From an uncultured Caryophanales bacterium (GTDB taxonomy: Bacteria; Bacillota_I; Bacilli_A; RF39; UBA660): DNA of 51,884 nt. The notes below the pieces were generated by a model. The model ran no database searches, had not been told where the DNA came from, and saw only the letters and a list, made by a program, of their open reading frames with translations. The DNA is taken from the NCBI GenBank assembly GCA_948442255.1, contig CAOJRT010000007.1, forward strand, positions 1-51,884, given 5' to 3'. Every line of letters starts with the position of its first letter. The first letter of the stretch is position 1. Below, piece after piece: positions 25,732-34,870 of the stretch. Both the position numbers and the translations under genes were made by a program.

Positions 25732-27276
25732 TTATTTTTCTTTTTCTTCTATTTCATAAGTTAAATTTTCTCCACTACGAGGATAGATGTGAGACACGAG
25801 TTGATCACACATAAAACAACCTAGTAAACAGAAACAGAGAATATATTTTAATTCTGCTTTTACTTTTTGAAATAAGTTATCTAAAATAGGGGCAAAAATA
25901 TAAGTAAAGGCACACCCTCCAATACCAAAAAGAATTAAAAATTCTAGACAAATTCTTCCTTGTAAATTTAAAAAATATCCATGGTAATCCCAATATCTTG
26001 TATGCAAGAAAGTTTCTAAGTACCATCCTGCTGAATACTCAATCACCCCACATAATAAGAAAGAAGCAAGAAATAAGCGTTCTGGTTTGCTTCGCAAATT
26101 CTTTAAAAAGAACAAAATACATATTCCCCCTATTCCATAAATTGGTAACCACGGACCATAAAGGGTGCCTTTATTTACAAATGCACCATTTACTCTTAGG
26201 GTTAAAAACACTTCCCAAATCCAACCAAAAATAGAAAACGCAAAGAATAACAAGATATAAGAAGAAAGAGAATACTCTTTGAAATAATCTACTTTTAACC
26301 ATTTTCGTTGTTTGTTTAAAGGGATAGAAAAATTCTTTTCTAAGTATCTTGCATTTTCTGTCCACTCAATAAATAAATATTCATCATTCAAAAGATGTCC
26401 ATTTTTGATTTTTTCTTTCTTTTCTTTTCTCAACTTTGCATAGATTTCGGCTTTTATACATTCTTTATACCCTTTATAAAAGAAGATGCCAACTAAACCT
26501 AACGAAAGATAATCTAGTAATATCCAACCAAACAAAGATAGATCTAAGTAAAATACATTTTTCTTTTCTCCCTCCATCAAATCGGCAGAGAGACGAAACA
26601 CATCTTTTACATTAATATTAGGGTTTTCAGCTAATATGTAAGGGATTAAAAGGTATTCATAGTGTTTAATAAATCCCCCTATTATAGTAAGACTCCATAA
26701 AAATTCTTTACAATATTTTAAAAATAAAATCCAAGATAAATGAAGTGTTCTTTTTACGCGATAAGGAAACAAAAGACGTTCCATCTTTGTTTTAAAATAA
26801 ACACGATGTTCTAAAAAGTACCTTGCTTTTCCTACTTGAATAACATTTTGTAAAAAAACAAAAAAGAAAAAAGAAATTAGAGTAGTTCCTATCATAATAA
26901 TAAAGGAAGAAAGCTTTCCACTAAAGATATATTTATTGACAGCATTGACCATTCCTAGTATTAATGAATCACTAGCTGTTATTTCATTTACTATATTTGC
27001 TAAAACGCCTTTTGTATATTTATGATTTATTTTTGTTTGCTTTTCTTTTAGTATGTGAAGGGAGTCTTGAATGATTTCTACATCAGTTATATTGTTGTCT
27101 ATTGTAATAGAGTCGATATATTTATTATCTGGAATTGTAAATGTCACCTTTCTTGTACCATAATCGTACCCTCCTACTAGTAAAACACTAGCAATGAATA
27201 CAACTATAATATTACGGAAATAATGATTTTTTAAACTTTTTTTGGCGGTATTTTTTATTTCTTCTCCATACTTCAT
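25732..27276 (-). CDS. DUF975-like membrane protein fused to a CmpB-like domain
   Basis: 514 residues. The first ~300 resemble the DUF975 membrane family: MKYGEEIKNTAKKSLKNHY, several helices and a soluble loop, then ENPNINVKDVFRLSADLMEG before a further helix pair. The last ~200 are a PF06541 domain: FSIFGWIWEVFLTL, GAFVNKGTLYGPWLPIYGIGG, CGVIEYSAGWYLETFL and YFLNLQGRICLEF, the same family as the protein at 13706-14341. A fusion of the two in one frame suggests they act together in the membrane. The ATG is taken after AGGTTGTGGTG; upstream GTGs overlap that site. Function unknown. Confidence 0.75.
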   Translation of the reverse strand: MKYGEEIKNTAKKSLKNHYFRNIIVVFIASVLLVGGYDYGTRKVTFTIPDNKYIDSITIDNNITDVEIIQDSLHILKEKQTKINHKYTKGVLANIVNEITASDSLILGMVNAVNKYIFSGKLSSFIIMIGTTLISFFFFVFLQNVIQVGKARYFLEHRVYFKTKMERLLFPYRVKRTLHLSWILFLKYCKEFLWSLTIIGGFIKHYEYLLIPYILAENPNINVKDVFRLSADLMEGEKKNVFYLDLSLFGWILLDYLSLGLVGIFFYKGYKECIKAEIYAKLRKEKKEKIKNGHLLNDEYLFIEWTENARYLEKNFSIPLNKQRKWLKVDYFKEYSLSSYILLFFAFSIFGWIWEVFLTLRVNGAFVNKGTLYGPWLPIYGIGGICILFFLKNLRSKPERLFLASFLLCGVIEYSAGWYLETFLHTRYWDYHGYFLNLQGRICLEFLILFGIGGCAFTYIFAPILDNLFQKVKAELKYILCFCLLGCFMCDQLVSHIYPRSGENLTYEIEEKEK

Positions 27277-27361
27277 TTTCACCACAACCTAAGTTTATTA
27301 TAGCATATCTTCTTTTTAGAATAAAATTCCTCTCTTTTTTCATTAAATAGAGAGAATATTA

Positions 27362-27370
27362 TGTTATAAT
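27362..27370 (+). promoter_or_regulatory. Extended -10 promoter of the sortase gene
   Basis: TGTTATAAT, 28 nt before the start; the -35 region is poor. Confidence 0.65.
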
Positions 27371-27398
27371 GGAAAATAATAGAGAGGAGAAGCTACTT

Positions 27399-28808
27399 AT
27401 GAAGAACGAAAAGAATGATGTAATTGTGAAGCAAATCAATTCTCCAACTCCCCTTAATGATCTTGAAAAAACAACGATTTTAGAGTTTACTTCTCTTACA
27501 AAAGAAGAATTACCTAAAAAGAAAATTAATTTAGGAGATACTATTCGTTTAAAATTAAGTGATTTACGTGAAAAGATGGAAGAGCAGTTGGAATTACCTT
27601 CTAAGAAAAAAAATCTTTATGATACAGTTATTTTAAAATTAGACGATTTAGTCAATCGAAAGAACGCCCTTCAACATTTAGAAGCAAAAAAAGTCACTAG
27701 TGAAGAAGAAACGAATATTTCTAAAAAATATACTATGTCAATACGAAAGTTACCAATTCCAACTTCTTTATCTGTTACAAGTGATGCATTTGGAAAACAT
27801 TTGTATACTCTAAATAAAATGGCTCTTTCCGAATTAAGCGAAGGAAAAGAGACTGTAAGAAAACAAACTCCTTTAGCAAAATTGCAACACATAGAAAAAA
27901 TTACGATTAACAAAGAAAATTACCAAAAATATGAAAAAGATTTAAATAAATTCGCTATTAATAAACTTTATTATAAATTTGCTCCTAAAGAAACAAACAA
28001 ATATAAAATATATAAATATAGTTTTCTTTTAGTAGGTATTCTTTTCTTTGCTAGCTTGTTTTCCGTATTGTCTTGGTGTATGGAAGGCAATAAAACAAAA
28101 GAAATGCATTTATCATTATTAGATAATGTTTTAATAGAACAAGTTTATAGTGGAGAAATTATTCCAAAGACAACGAGTATAAATAATTCTACAGCAGAAC
28201 AAAAAGATATGTATACTCGCTATATGAATACCCCTCTAGCTTCAGTAGATTTTAAGCCTGTTTTAGAAATCAATCCAGACACAATTGGATGGCTCATTGT
28301 TCCTAATACAAATGTTAATTATCCAGTTGTACAAACAAAAAATAATGACTATTATTTAAAACACTCTTTTGACAAATCAAATAATCCTGCGGGTTGGGTA
28401 TTTGCTGATTTCCGTAATCAATTTTCCCCATTTAGTACTAATACAGTGATTTATGCACATGGCCGAAAAGACAAAGTGATGTTTGGCTCTTTAACAGATG
28501 CTTTAAATCCAAATTGGTACAAACAAAAAGAAAATCAAATCATTCAGTTTTCCACTTTAGAAAATAATACGATGTGGCAGATTTTCTCTATTTATACTAT
28601 CAAAGCTGAATCTTATTATATAACTACCGATTTTAGTTCTCAAGAAACTTTTACAAAATTTCTAGAAACCATGAAGTCTCGTAGTATCTACGACTTTCAA
28701 GCTCCTGTGTCAACAGAAGATAAAATACTTACTTTATCCACTTGCTATAATGACCAAGGAGAACGCTTAGTTATTCAAGCAAAATTAGTAAAAATTCAAA
28801 ACCGATAA
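27399..28808 (+). CDS. srtB: Class B-type sortase with a long cytosolic N-terminal repeat region
   Basis: 469 residues. The transpeptidase domain is at the C-terminus: catalytic His354 in IYAHGRKDKVMF, Cys449 in LTLSTCYN and Arg456 in QGERLVIQAKL, with the class B-like DTIGWLIVPNTNVNYPVV ahead. The only membrane helix is at ~207-227, so about 205 residues precede it inside the cell, whereas ordinary SrtB proteins start with the anchor. That N-terminal part has two similar units, KKKINLGDTIRLKLSDL (39-55) and KKKNLYDTVILKLDDL (68-84). The ATG follows GAGGAG by 9 nt; an earlier ATG lies inside the -10 box. No sortase substrate motif was seen in the window. Confidence 0.88.
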   Translation: MKNEKNDVIVKQINSPTPLNDLEKTTILEFTSLTKEELPKKKINLGDTIRLKLSDLREKMEEQLELPSKKKNLYDTVILKLDDLVNRKNALQHLEAKKVTSEEETNISKKYTMSIRKLPIPTSLSVTSDAFGKHLYTLNKMALSELSEGKETVRKQTPLAKLQHIEKITINKENYQKYEKDLNKFAINKLYYKFAPKETNKYKIYKYSFLLVGILFFASLFSVLSWCMEGNKTKEMHLSLLDNVLIEQVYSGEIIPKTTSINNSTAEQKDMYTRYMNTPLASVDFKPVLEINPDTIGWLIVPNTNVNYPVVQTKNNDYYLKHSFDKSNNPAGWVFADFRNQFSPFSTNTVIYAHGRKDKVMFGSLTDALNPNWYKQKENQIIQFSTLENNTMWQIFSIYTIKAESYYITTDFSSQETFTKFLETMKSRSIYDFQAPVSTEDKILTLSTCYNDQGERLVIQAKLVKIQNR

Positions 28809-28837
28809 AAAATCGACTACTTGTGAGTCGATTTTTT
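28807..28837. terminator. Bidirectional terminator between sortase and fhs
   Basis: AAAAAATCGACT, 7-nt loop, AGTCGATTTTTT; serves both convergent genes. Confidence 0.88.
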
Positions 28838-30392
28838 AATGTATCCCTACAATATTATCATCTTCTAAAAAGATGTTTTCATAATTAGGTTTTTTTGGTA
28901 ATCCAGGCATCGTAATTATGTTGCCTAAATAGATAGTTATAAAGCCTGCTCCATTGTATAATTTGATATCTTTAACGGTTATATCAAAATCGATAGGATA
29001 CCCTAACTTTTCTTTATCATCGGATAATGAATACTGAGTCTTAGCAATACAGATTGGTAATTTATCTAAATTATTTTCTTTTAAAGAAGCTATCTTTTCT
29101 AATGCTTTTTTAGTATATTTTATATTTTTAGCATGTAAAAGTTCTTTACCAAGCTTGTCTATCTTAGTTTCCAAAGCGTCGCTAACACTATATAATTCCT
29201 GATAAGTCGTTTCTTTTAGAGAAGATAAAACCTCTTTTGCTAAGGATATCGCTCCCTTCCCTCCTTCTTTATAAGAAGTAGAAACACTAAAATGAGCCTT
29301 GTTTTGTAAAGAAAATTCTTTTATAAAAGCGATTTCTTCTTCTTTGTCCGAATCAAATTTATTTAGACAGACGGTTACTGGTACTTCAAAGTGGCTTAGT
29401 ATATCTAGATGAGCTTTTAAATTTTGGATTCCTTTTTCTAAATTTCGTTCTCCATTATATTTTAAAGCTTTAATGGTTGTGACTAATACAACTGCATCTG
29501 GTTTTAAATTGCTACTTCTAGCAACAATGTCATAGTATTTTATAGCTCCTAAGTCACTACCAAATCCCGCCTCTGTAATACAATAGTCTGCTTTTTCTAG
29601 TCCCAAGCTTGTCGCTAAAACACTTGAAGTACCATGCGCTATATTAGCAAAAGGCCCTCCATGGATTAAAACAGGGTTTTCTTCTAATGTTTGCACTAAA
29701 TTTGGTTTTATTGCTTCTTTTAAAATTGCTAATAAAGAATCTGTTATATTTAAATCTTTAGCAAATATAGGCTTGTTGTCTTTAGAGTAAGCAATCAGGA
29801 TGCGATCTAGTCGATTTTTCAAATCTTCTACCGATGTTGAAAGACAAAGAATCGCCATCATTTCTGAGGCAGCAGTAATGGAAAAATGCTCTTCTCTTTC
29901 ATAAGAAGAAAGAATTGTTATTTTTTTTAACGCACGATCATTTATATCTAAACAACGGCTATACTCAATTCGTAATTCATCCATTTGCAAAGCATTTCCT
30001 TGATAAATATGATTATCAATCGCCGCACATAACAAATTATTGGCTACTTCGATAGCGGCAAAATCTCCTGTAAAATGCAAATTGATATCGGCCTCAGGAA
30101 CCAAAGAAGAAAGTCCGCCTCCTGTTGCTCCTCCTTTCATTCCAAATACAGGACCCAAAGAAGGTTCTCTTAAAGAGGCGGTTGCTTCGTATCCTAGTGT
30201 ACAAAGGGCGTCTAATAGGCCAATCGACATCGTTGTTTTGCCTTCTCCATAAGGAGTGGGACTAGTGGCCGTTACTAAAATAAGATTCCCCTTCTTTTCA
30301 AGAGGAATATCTCTTACTTTAGCTTTATATTCCCCATACATCTCATATTCTTTTATATTTAATTTACTTGCCAATTCACTTGCTTTTAACAT
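28836..30392 (-). CDS. fhs: Formate-tetrahydrofolate ligase
   Basis: ATP-dependent synthesis of 10-formyl-tetrahydrofolate from formate, feeding purine synthesis and Fmt. Motifs: nucleotide-binding TPYGEGKTTMSIGLLDAL, LREPSLGPVFGMKGGATGGG, EADINLHFTGDFAAI, HGGPFANIAHG and EAGFGSDLGA. At 518 residues it is about 35-40 shorter than typical enzymes; one visible shortening is between ALKKITIL and FSITAASEMMAI. The core motifs are intact, so it is probably active. It ends at the shared terminator and lies just downstream of spoVIF. Confidence 0.95.
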   Translation of the reverse strand: MLKASELASKLNIKEYEMYGEYKAKVRDIPLEKKGNLILVTATSPTPYGEGKTTMSIGLLDALCTLGYEATASLREPSLGPVFGMKGGATGGGLSSLVPEADINLHFTGDFAAIEVANNLLCAAIDNHIYQGNALQMDELRIEYSRCLDINDRALKKITILSSYEREEHFSITAASEMMAILCLSTSVEDLKNRLDRILIAYSKDNKPIFAKDLNITDSLLAILKEAIKPNLVQTLEENPVLIHGGPFANIAHGTSSVLATSLGLEKADYCITEAGFGSDLGAIKYYDIVARSSNLKPDAVVLVTTIKALKYNGERNLEKGIQNLKAHLDILSHFEVPVTVCLNKFDSDKEEEIAFIKEFSLQNKAHFSVSTSYKEGGKGAISLAKEVLSSLKETTYQELYSVSDALETKIDKLGKELLHAKNIKYTKKALEKIASLKENNLDKLPICIAKTQYSLSDDKEKLGYPIDFDITVKDIKLYNGAGFITIYLGNIITMPGLPKKPNYENIFLEDDNIVGIH

Positions 30393-30422
30393 AAGTAATC
30401 ACCTACATTAAGTATATAACAA

Positions 30423-30665
30423 TTAAAACATTTTATCTACACCTTTAGGTACTTTATCTTTTAAGATTGTATCAATAATCTTGTCCTCTTTTTCCTGGGA
30501 AACTTTTTTTCCTGTTAAAGAAGAAAGCGTTCTTATTACTTCACGTAAAGAAGATTCTTCTTTTAAATTTCCACTATTTAATTTTTGAGCTAAAGAAAGA
30601 ATTGTTTCTTTATCTACTTTTGTTTTTTTCTCTACTTTCGAGAAAAATTTGTCATCAAAATTCAT
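30423..30665 (-). CDS. spoVIF: Probable stage VI sporulation protein F
   Basis: 80 residues. The pattern FSKVEKKTKVDKETILSLAQ, then LREVIRTLSSLTGKKVSQEK and EDKIIDTILKDKVPKGVDKM follows the SpoVIF (YjcC) layout of EKKTGV..DI..LA..., VR.L...V...A...VS.EKED.IV.AI. AGGTGAT precedes the ATG. SpoVIF is needed for outer-coat assembly in Bacillus. It is read divergently from the DUF1540 gene across a 57-bp region holding sporulation-like -10 boxes. Confidence 0.7.
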   Translation of the reverse strand: MNFDDKFFSKVEKKTKVDKETILSLAQKLNSGNLKEESSLREVIRTLSSLTGKKVSQEKEDKIIDTILKDKVPKGVDKMF

Positions 30666-30673
30666 TTTATCAC

Positions 30674-30706
30674 CTAGTATACTTTATGCTTTTTTATCCA
30701 TACTAG
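30674..30706. promoter_or_regulatory. Divergent promoter region with CTAGTAT/ATACTAG inverted repeat
   Basis: The repeat makes a CATACTA on the plus strand (30699-30705) and a TATACTA on the minus strand, both like sigma-G/sigma-F -10 boxes; AGTATA lies 17 nt upstream of the plus-strand box. Inferred from motif match only. Confidence 0.4.
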
Positions 30707-30722
30707 TTACTGGGTGATTTTT

Positions 30723-30896
30723 ATGGATACACAAATTGGATACAATCAAAAAATAGAATGCACAGTACGAGATTGCGTACATTGTATGAATGGCTGCATT
30801 TGTTCTTTAAATAAAATAAATGTATCAAACGATACAATGAATGCTTGTGATAAACACAATACGATGTGTCAAAGTTATGAAGAAAAGATAAGCTAA
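30723..30896 (+). CDS. DUF1540 cysteine-rich small protein
   Basis: 57 residues with the DUF1540 pattern: IECTVRDCVHCMNGCICSLNKI, followed by MNACDKHNTMCQSYEEK, i.e. eight cysteines (CTVRDC, HCMNGC and so on) that probably bind metal. GGGTGAT precedes the ATG; a GTG three codons upstream is part of that site. Family members are often linked to sporulation in clostridia and bacilli; the CATACTA box just upstream fits forespore expression, but this is inferred. Confidence 0.75.
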   Translation: MDTQIGYNQKIECTVRDCVHCMNGCICSLNKINVSNDTMNACDKHNTMCQSYEEKIS

Positions 30897-30928
30897 TATC
30901 TTTTTTCCTTTTTCTATATAATTAATTA

Positions 30929-30937
30929 TGATATACT
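30929..30937 (+). promoter_or_regulatory. Extended -10 promoter of the PdaC-like gene
   Basis: TGATATACT, 23 nt before the ATG, with GAAAGGA between; no clear -35. Confidence 0.55.
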
Positions 30938-30959
30938 ATAGAAGAAAGGATGCCTTATA

Positions 30960-32330
30960 ATGAAGAAGTATATTTTTATTACTATTTTTATTCTGTCTCT
31001 CTTTATTGGAGGAGGAACGTTATTCTTTTTTCTTAATTCAAAAGAAAAACCTATTATGGAAGAGCAAGTAATCAAAGAGAGAAAAGCCAATTACGATATT
31101 CAAATTAATTATCCTACTTTTCAGGATAAGAAACTAAGTAATAAAATAAAAGATTATGTTAATACATTACAAAAGAATTTTAAAAAACAAGTAAAAGATC
31201 TTGATGATTCAACAGATTATGAATTAATTATTTCTTATGATTATAGTATCGTTGATTCTATTTACTCTATTCACTTTCGTGTCTTTTACTATTTAGGAGG
31301 AGCTCATTATCAAAGAGAAGATGCTGTATATTATTATGATAGCTCACATAAAAAAGAAGTCTATTTAAGTGACCTAGTTCATTTAGATGAATCGTTCTAT
31401 GCAGATTTATCTAAACTAACAAAAAAAGATTTAGAAGAGAAAAAAGAAGAACTTTCTCTATACGATACAGAAGAATTAAAAGAAGGTTTACTTCCAACAA
31501 AAGAAAATTTTCAATATATTTTATTTAGTGATTCTGTAGAAATCTTATTTCCTCCTTATCAAGTGGGTCCTTGGAGCAGCGGGGAAATTCATGTCAATAT
31601 TGACTATCGTTATCTTATTAAATATTTAAATAAAGAATATTTTCCAAGTATTAAGGTCACTTCTATTGATGCTGTTTTCGATGGACCAAGTGGAGAAGAA
31701 GAAACAAAGCGAGACTTAGAAGCATTAAAAAACAAAAAATTAATTGCCTTTACTTTTGATGATGGACCGAATTATAGTGTTACAGAAAATTTTTTATATG
31801 CACTTGATGAATATCAAGCGAAGGTATCATTTTTCGTTTTAGGTAACCGAGCAATAAAGCAACCAAACTTGATAAAATTAATGTATAGTAAAGGGCATAC
31901 GATAGGAAGCCATACTTACGATCATAAGAATCTCTTTAATTTAAAAGAAGAAGAAATTCTTTATGAAATTAATAAGACAAACGAAGTATTAGAACAAATT
32001 ACAGGTGCTAAACCACGTTATTTAAGACCGCCTTATGGGAACTATAATGGTAAAATCTTACAAATGACACCGATGACATTTATACTTTGGAGTGTAGATA
32101 CAAACGACTGGAAATATAAGGATAGTGACCGAATCGCTAACTACATTGTTGAAAATGTAAAGGATGGAGACATTGTATTATTACATGATTTATATCAAAC
32201 AAGTATTGAAGGGGTTTTAAAAGCAATGGAAATGTTAAAAGAAGAATATGCTTTTGTTTCTATAGAGGAACTTGCTCAAATAAAAGGAGTTACATTAGAA
32301 GAAAGTACTGCTTATCGTTATATAAGATAA
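30960..32330 (+). CDS. PdaC-like membrane-anchored polysaccharide (peptidoglycan) deacetylase
   Basis: 456 residues: N-terminal membrane helix (5-25), a DUF4163/DUF3298-type domain (about 40-235, with YDIQINYPTF, YYLGGAHYQRED and FPPYQVGPWSSGEI), then a NodB deacetylase domain. Catalytic motifs are TFDDGP (265-270, base and metal Asp), HTYDH (318-322, metal His), RPPYG (356-360) and LLHD (407-410). This order matches Bacillus PdaC. Substrate could be MurNAc or GlcNAc in peptidoglycan. Intact and probably active; single-gene unit with its own promoter and terminator. Confidence 0.88.
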   Translation: MKKYIFITIFILSLFIGGGTLFFFLNSKEKPIMEEQVIKERKANYDIQINYPTFQDKKLSNKIKDYVNTLQKNFKKQVKDLDDSTDYELIISYDYSIVDSIYSIHFRVFYYLGGAHYQREDAVYYYDSSHKKEVYLSDLVHLDESFYADLSKLTKKDLEEKKEELSLYDTEELKEGLLPTKENFQYILFSDSVEILFPPYQVGPWSSGEIHVNIDYRYLIKYLNKEYFPSIKVTSIDAVFDGPSGEEETKRDLEALKNKKLIAFTFDDGPNYSVTENFLYALDEYQAKVSFFVLGNRAIKQPNLIKLMYSKGHTIGSHTYDHKNLFNLKEEEILYEINKTNEVLEQITGAKPRYLRPPYGNYNGKILQMTPMTFILWSVDTNDWKYKDSDRIANYIVENVKDGDIVLLHDLYQTSIEGVLKAMEMLKEEYAFVSIEELAQIKGVTLEESTAYRYIR

Positions 32331-32356
32331 GAGGAATCACGCATGATTCCTCTTTT
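32329..32356. terminator. Bidirectional terminator between PdaC-like gene and priA
   Basis: AAGAGGAATCA, CGCA loop, TGATTCCTCTTTTA; perfect 11-bp stem, overlapping the priA stop. Confidence 0.85.
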
Positions 32357-34529
32357 ATATTTGCATAGGATTGTTATCAATTTCAATATTTACTATTTTA
32401 TTCATTATATAAAACGAATCTAACTCTTTTAGTGTTTTCATTAAATTTGGTTCTTTTTTATACTTTAAAAGAATTTGAAAACGATAAATGTTATTTAGTT
32501 TAAAAAAAGAAGCAGTTGTAGGTCCTAAAATGATAGTGGATTTGCTTACATTTTTTTCTATATACTGTTTTACCTTTACAATTTCTTTCGAAGCTAGTTC
32601 ATACTCTTTTGAAGCTATTTTAATACTCGTAATAAAGTAATATGGAGGGTAATCCAACTTATGCCGATTATTCATTTCGTATTGATAGAACTTATCATAA
32701 TTATTTTCTTTGACGCAATTCAAGGTATAATTATCAGGATTGAATGTCTGAATAACGACCTCCCCTTCTAAACTGCTCCGCCCTGCTCTTCCAGCTACTT
32801 GTGCTAACAAAGCAAAGGTACGTTCCCCACTTTTAAAATCAGGTATATTAAGGGTTGCATCAGCATTAATGATACCAACTAAAGTTACGAAAGGAAAATC
32901 AAGTCCTTTTGCAATCATTTGTGTCCCTAATAAAATATCATATTCATGGTTTTTAAAAGCATTGATAATTTTTTCGTGAGCTCCTTTTTTAGTCGTTGTA
33001 TCTGCGTCCATTCGAATGACTCTTGCCTCTTTAAAAATTTTATTGAGCTCTAATTCTAACTTCTCTGTACCAAGGCCATGACTGCCTAACGCTTTTTCTT
33101 TACAGCTTGGACACTCCTCTTGCATTTTTATTACGTATCCACAATAATGACATCGTAAATTATTCGCTGCTTTATGATAGGTTAAAGTAATATCACAATT
33201 AGGACATTCAAACGTATAGCCACAAGATTTACAGGAGATAACACTTGAATAACCTCTTCTATTCAATAATAAAATAACTTGCTCTTTTTTTACTAAACGT
33301 TCGTTTATTTTTTCTTTTAATTGGGTAGAAAAGATAGTATTTCTTTTTTTCATCTCTTCTGCCATATCGACAATTTCTATTTTAGGTAATTTAGAGTCTC
33401 CTATACGAGAAGGCATTTCTATTAATTCATAAACTCCTTTTTTAGCCCGAGCCATTGATTCTAACGAAGGAGTTGCACTTCCAAGTAATAGAGGAATTTG
33501 ATGGTACTTGGCTCTATACTCAGCCATATCAATTGCGTGATAACGTGGGTTTGAATCTTGCTTATAGTTTTCACTATGTTCTTCATCCATAATAATAATA
33601 CCTAAGTTTTCTAAAGGGGTAAAAATAGCACTTCGTGTCCCAATAACAATATGAACTTCTTTTCTTAATATCTTAAGATATTCATCATATTTTTCTCCCT
33701 CCGATAAAGCACTATGAAAAATAGCTACATCTAAACCAAAGCGATCATAAAAGCGATTTACAATTTGCGTCGTTAATGAAATTTCAGGAACAAGTAAAAT
33801 AGCAGTCTTTCCCTCTTGTACAACTTTTTTTATTAATCTTATATAGACTTCTGTTTTTCCAGAGCCTGTTACTCCATACAAAAGATACGTACGATGTTCG
33901 TTCAATTTTACTTTGTCACATGCACTTTGTTGTTCACTCGTTAAAGGTGGATCTTCTTTAACTTTTTTTGGGGTATGCAAGCGATAGACTTGTTCGCCTA
34001 TTATTTTGATTATCTTTCTTTGTAATAAGGAATCTACCGCACTTTTACTAAAACTATTTTTTAATTGTTTTCCTTCTTTTAATTTCTCTATAATTTCTAT
34101 TTGCGTTTTAGCCTGGGGCTTCGTTCTTTTAAATTCGTCTATGTCTATTCCTTCAACTAATTCAATATAAGAAATATATTTGGCATAATGTGTTTCTTGC
34201 TTTTTTACTTTTAAAGAACTTGGAAGCATTGTTTGATAGGCGGTTATTTTAGTACATAGTGTTTTTTCTTCTAAGAGATTCCCTAAAGACATTAATTCTT
34301 CATTTAAACATAGGTATTCATCTACTAAGGAATTTATTTCTTTTAATTGATGAGATTCGTTCCACACCTCTTTTATTCCTGTGACAAAGCCATTGATTAT
34401 CTTATTACCAAAAGGGACTAAAACTTTCATTCCTCTTTTGATTTTATTTTCTAAGGAATGAGGAATTAAGTAAGTAAATGTTTTATCTATTGCTTTAGCG
34501 CTATACTCAACTAATACTTCTGCATACAT
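32355..34529 (-). CDS. priA: Primosomal replication-restart helicase PriA
   Basis: Superfamily 2 helicase for restart of stalled forks. Walker A GVTGSGKTEVYI (residues ~214-225), DEEH box IIMDEEHSENYKQ, and motif VI VAGRAGRS. The zinc module between the helicase lobes shows CKSCGYTFECPNCDITLTYH and CHYCGYVIK ... CPSCKEKALGSHGLGTEKLE (eight cysteines). The N-terminal DNA-binding domain begins YAEVLVEYSAKAIDKTFTY. 724 residues is slightly short but complete. GGGAGGTG precedes the ATG and a sigma-A promoter lies just upstream. Confidence 0.96.
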   Translation of the reverse strand: MYAEVLVEYSAKAIDKTFTYLIPHSLENKIKRGMKVLVPFGNKIINGFVTGIKEVWNESHQLKEINSLVDEYLCLNEELMSLGNLLEEKTLCTKITAYQTMLPSSLKVKKQETHYAKYISYIELVEGIDIDEFKRTKPQAKTQIEIIEKLKEGKQLKNSFSKSAVDSLLQRKIIKIIGEQVYRLHTPKKVKEDPPLTSEQQSACDKVKLNEHRTYLLYGVTGSGKTEVYIRLIKKVVQEGKTAILLVPEISLTTQIVNRFYDRFGLDVAIFHSALSEGEKYDEYLKILRKEVHIVIGTRSAIFTPLENLGIIIMDEEHSENYKQDSNPRYHAIDMAEYRAKYHQIPLLLGSATPSLESMARAKKGVYELIEMPSRIGDSKLPKIEIVDMAEEMKKRNTIFSTQLKEKINERLVKKEQVILLLNRRGYSSVISCKSCGYTFECPNCDITLTYHKAANNLRCHYCGYVIKMQEECPSCKEKALGSHGLGTEKLELELNKIFKEARVIRMDADTTTKKGAHEKIINAFKNHEYDILLGTQMIAKGLDFPFVTLVGIINADATLNIPDFKSGERTFALLAQVAGRAGRSSLEGEVVIQTFNPDNYTLNCVKENNYDKFYQYEMNNRHKLDYPPYYFITSIKIASKEYELASKEIVKVKQYIEKNVSKSTIILGPTTASFFKLNNIYRFQILLKYKKEPNLMKTLKELDSFYIMNKIVNIEIDNNPMQI

Positions 34530-34546
34530 TTGTTTTCACCTCCCTC

Positions 34547-34575
34547 ATTATAGCAAATAAAAAGAAGGAACCCAA
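34547..34575 (-). promoter_or_regulatory. Promoter of priA
   Basis: TTGGGT at 34570-34575, 17-nt spacer, TATAAT at 34547-34552. Confidence 0.65.
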
Positions 34576-34580
34576 GCCCT

Positions 34581-34845
34581 TTATTTATTATATACATGGA
34601 TTTTCTTTTGCATTTGACATGTTTTTCTATACCATATTGAAGGCTTTACAATTTCTCCAATTTTTACTATATCTCCTTACTATCCGTTACAACAATACCA
34701 TAGTTATAAAAGTTTTTTTGACAGAAAAAAGAAGCATCACACTCTGTATTATAATTATTATTCTTTTTAGAATTTAAGCAAAAGAAAAGAACTAAATCAA
34801 TCGTTAGTCCCTTTCCTTTGGATAGGCATCCTTGATGCAATATCA
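34581..34845 (-). other. Gene-free stretch with possible decayed coding remnant
   Basis: Between deoD and priA. Minus-strand reading gives a start-less frame of about 58 codons (34667-34843: ...CLNSKKNNNYNTECDASF... to TDSKEI) and then, one frame over, a second of about 30 codons ending at 34581 (GDIVKIGEIVKPSIWYRK...VYNK). The two look like one peptide broken by a frameshift, but there is no start, site or recognised family. Nothing else is seen here. Confidence 0.25.
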
Positions 34846-34870
34846 CACTTTCCCTTTTTATTTATTAGAA

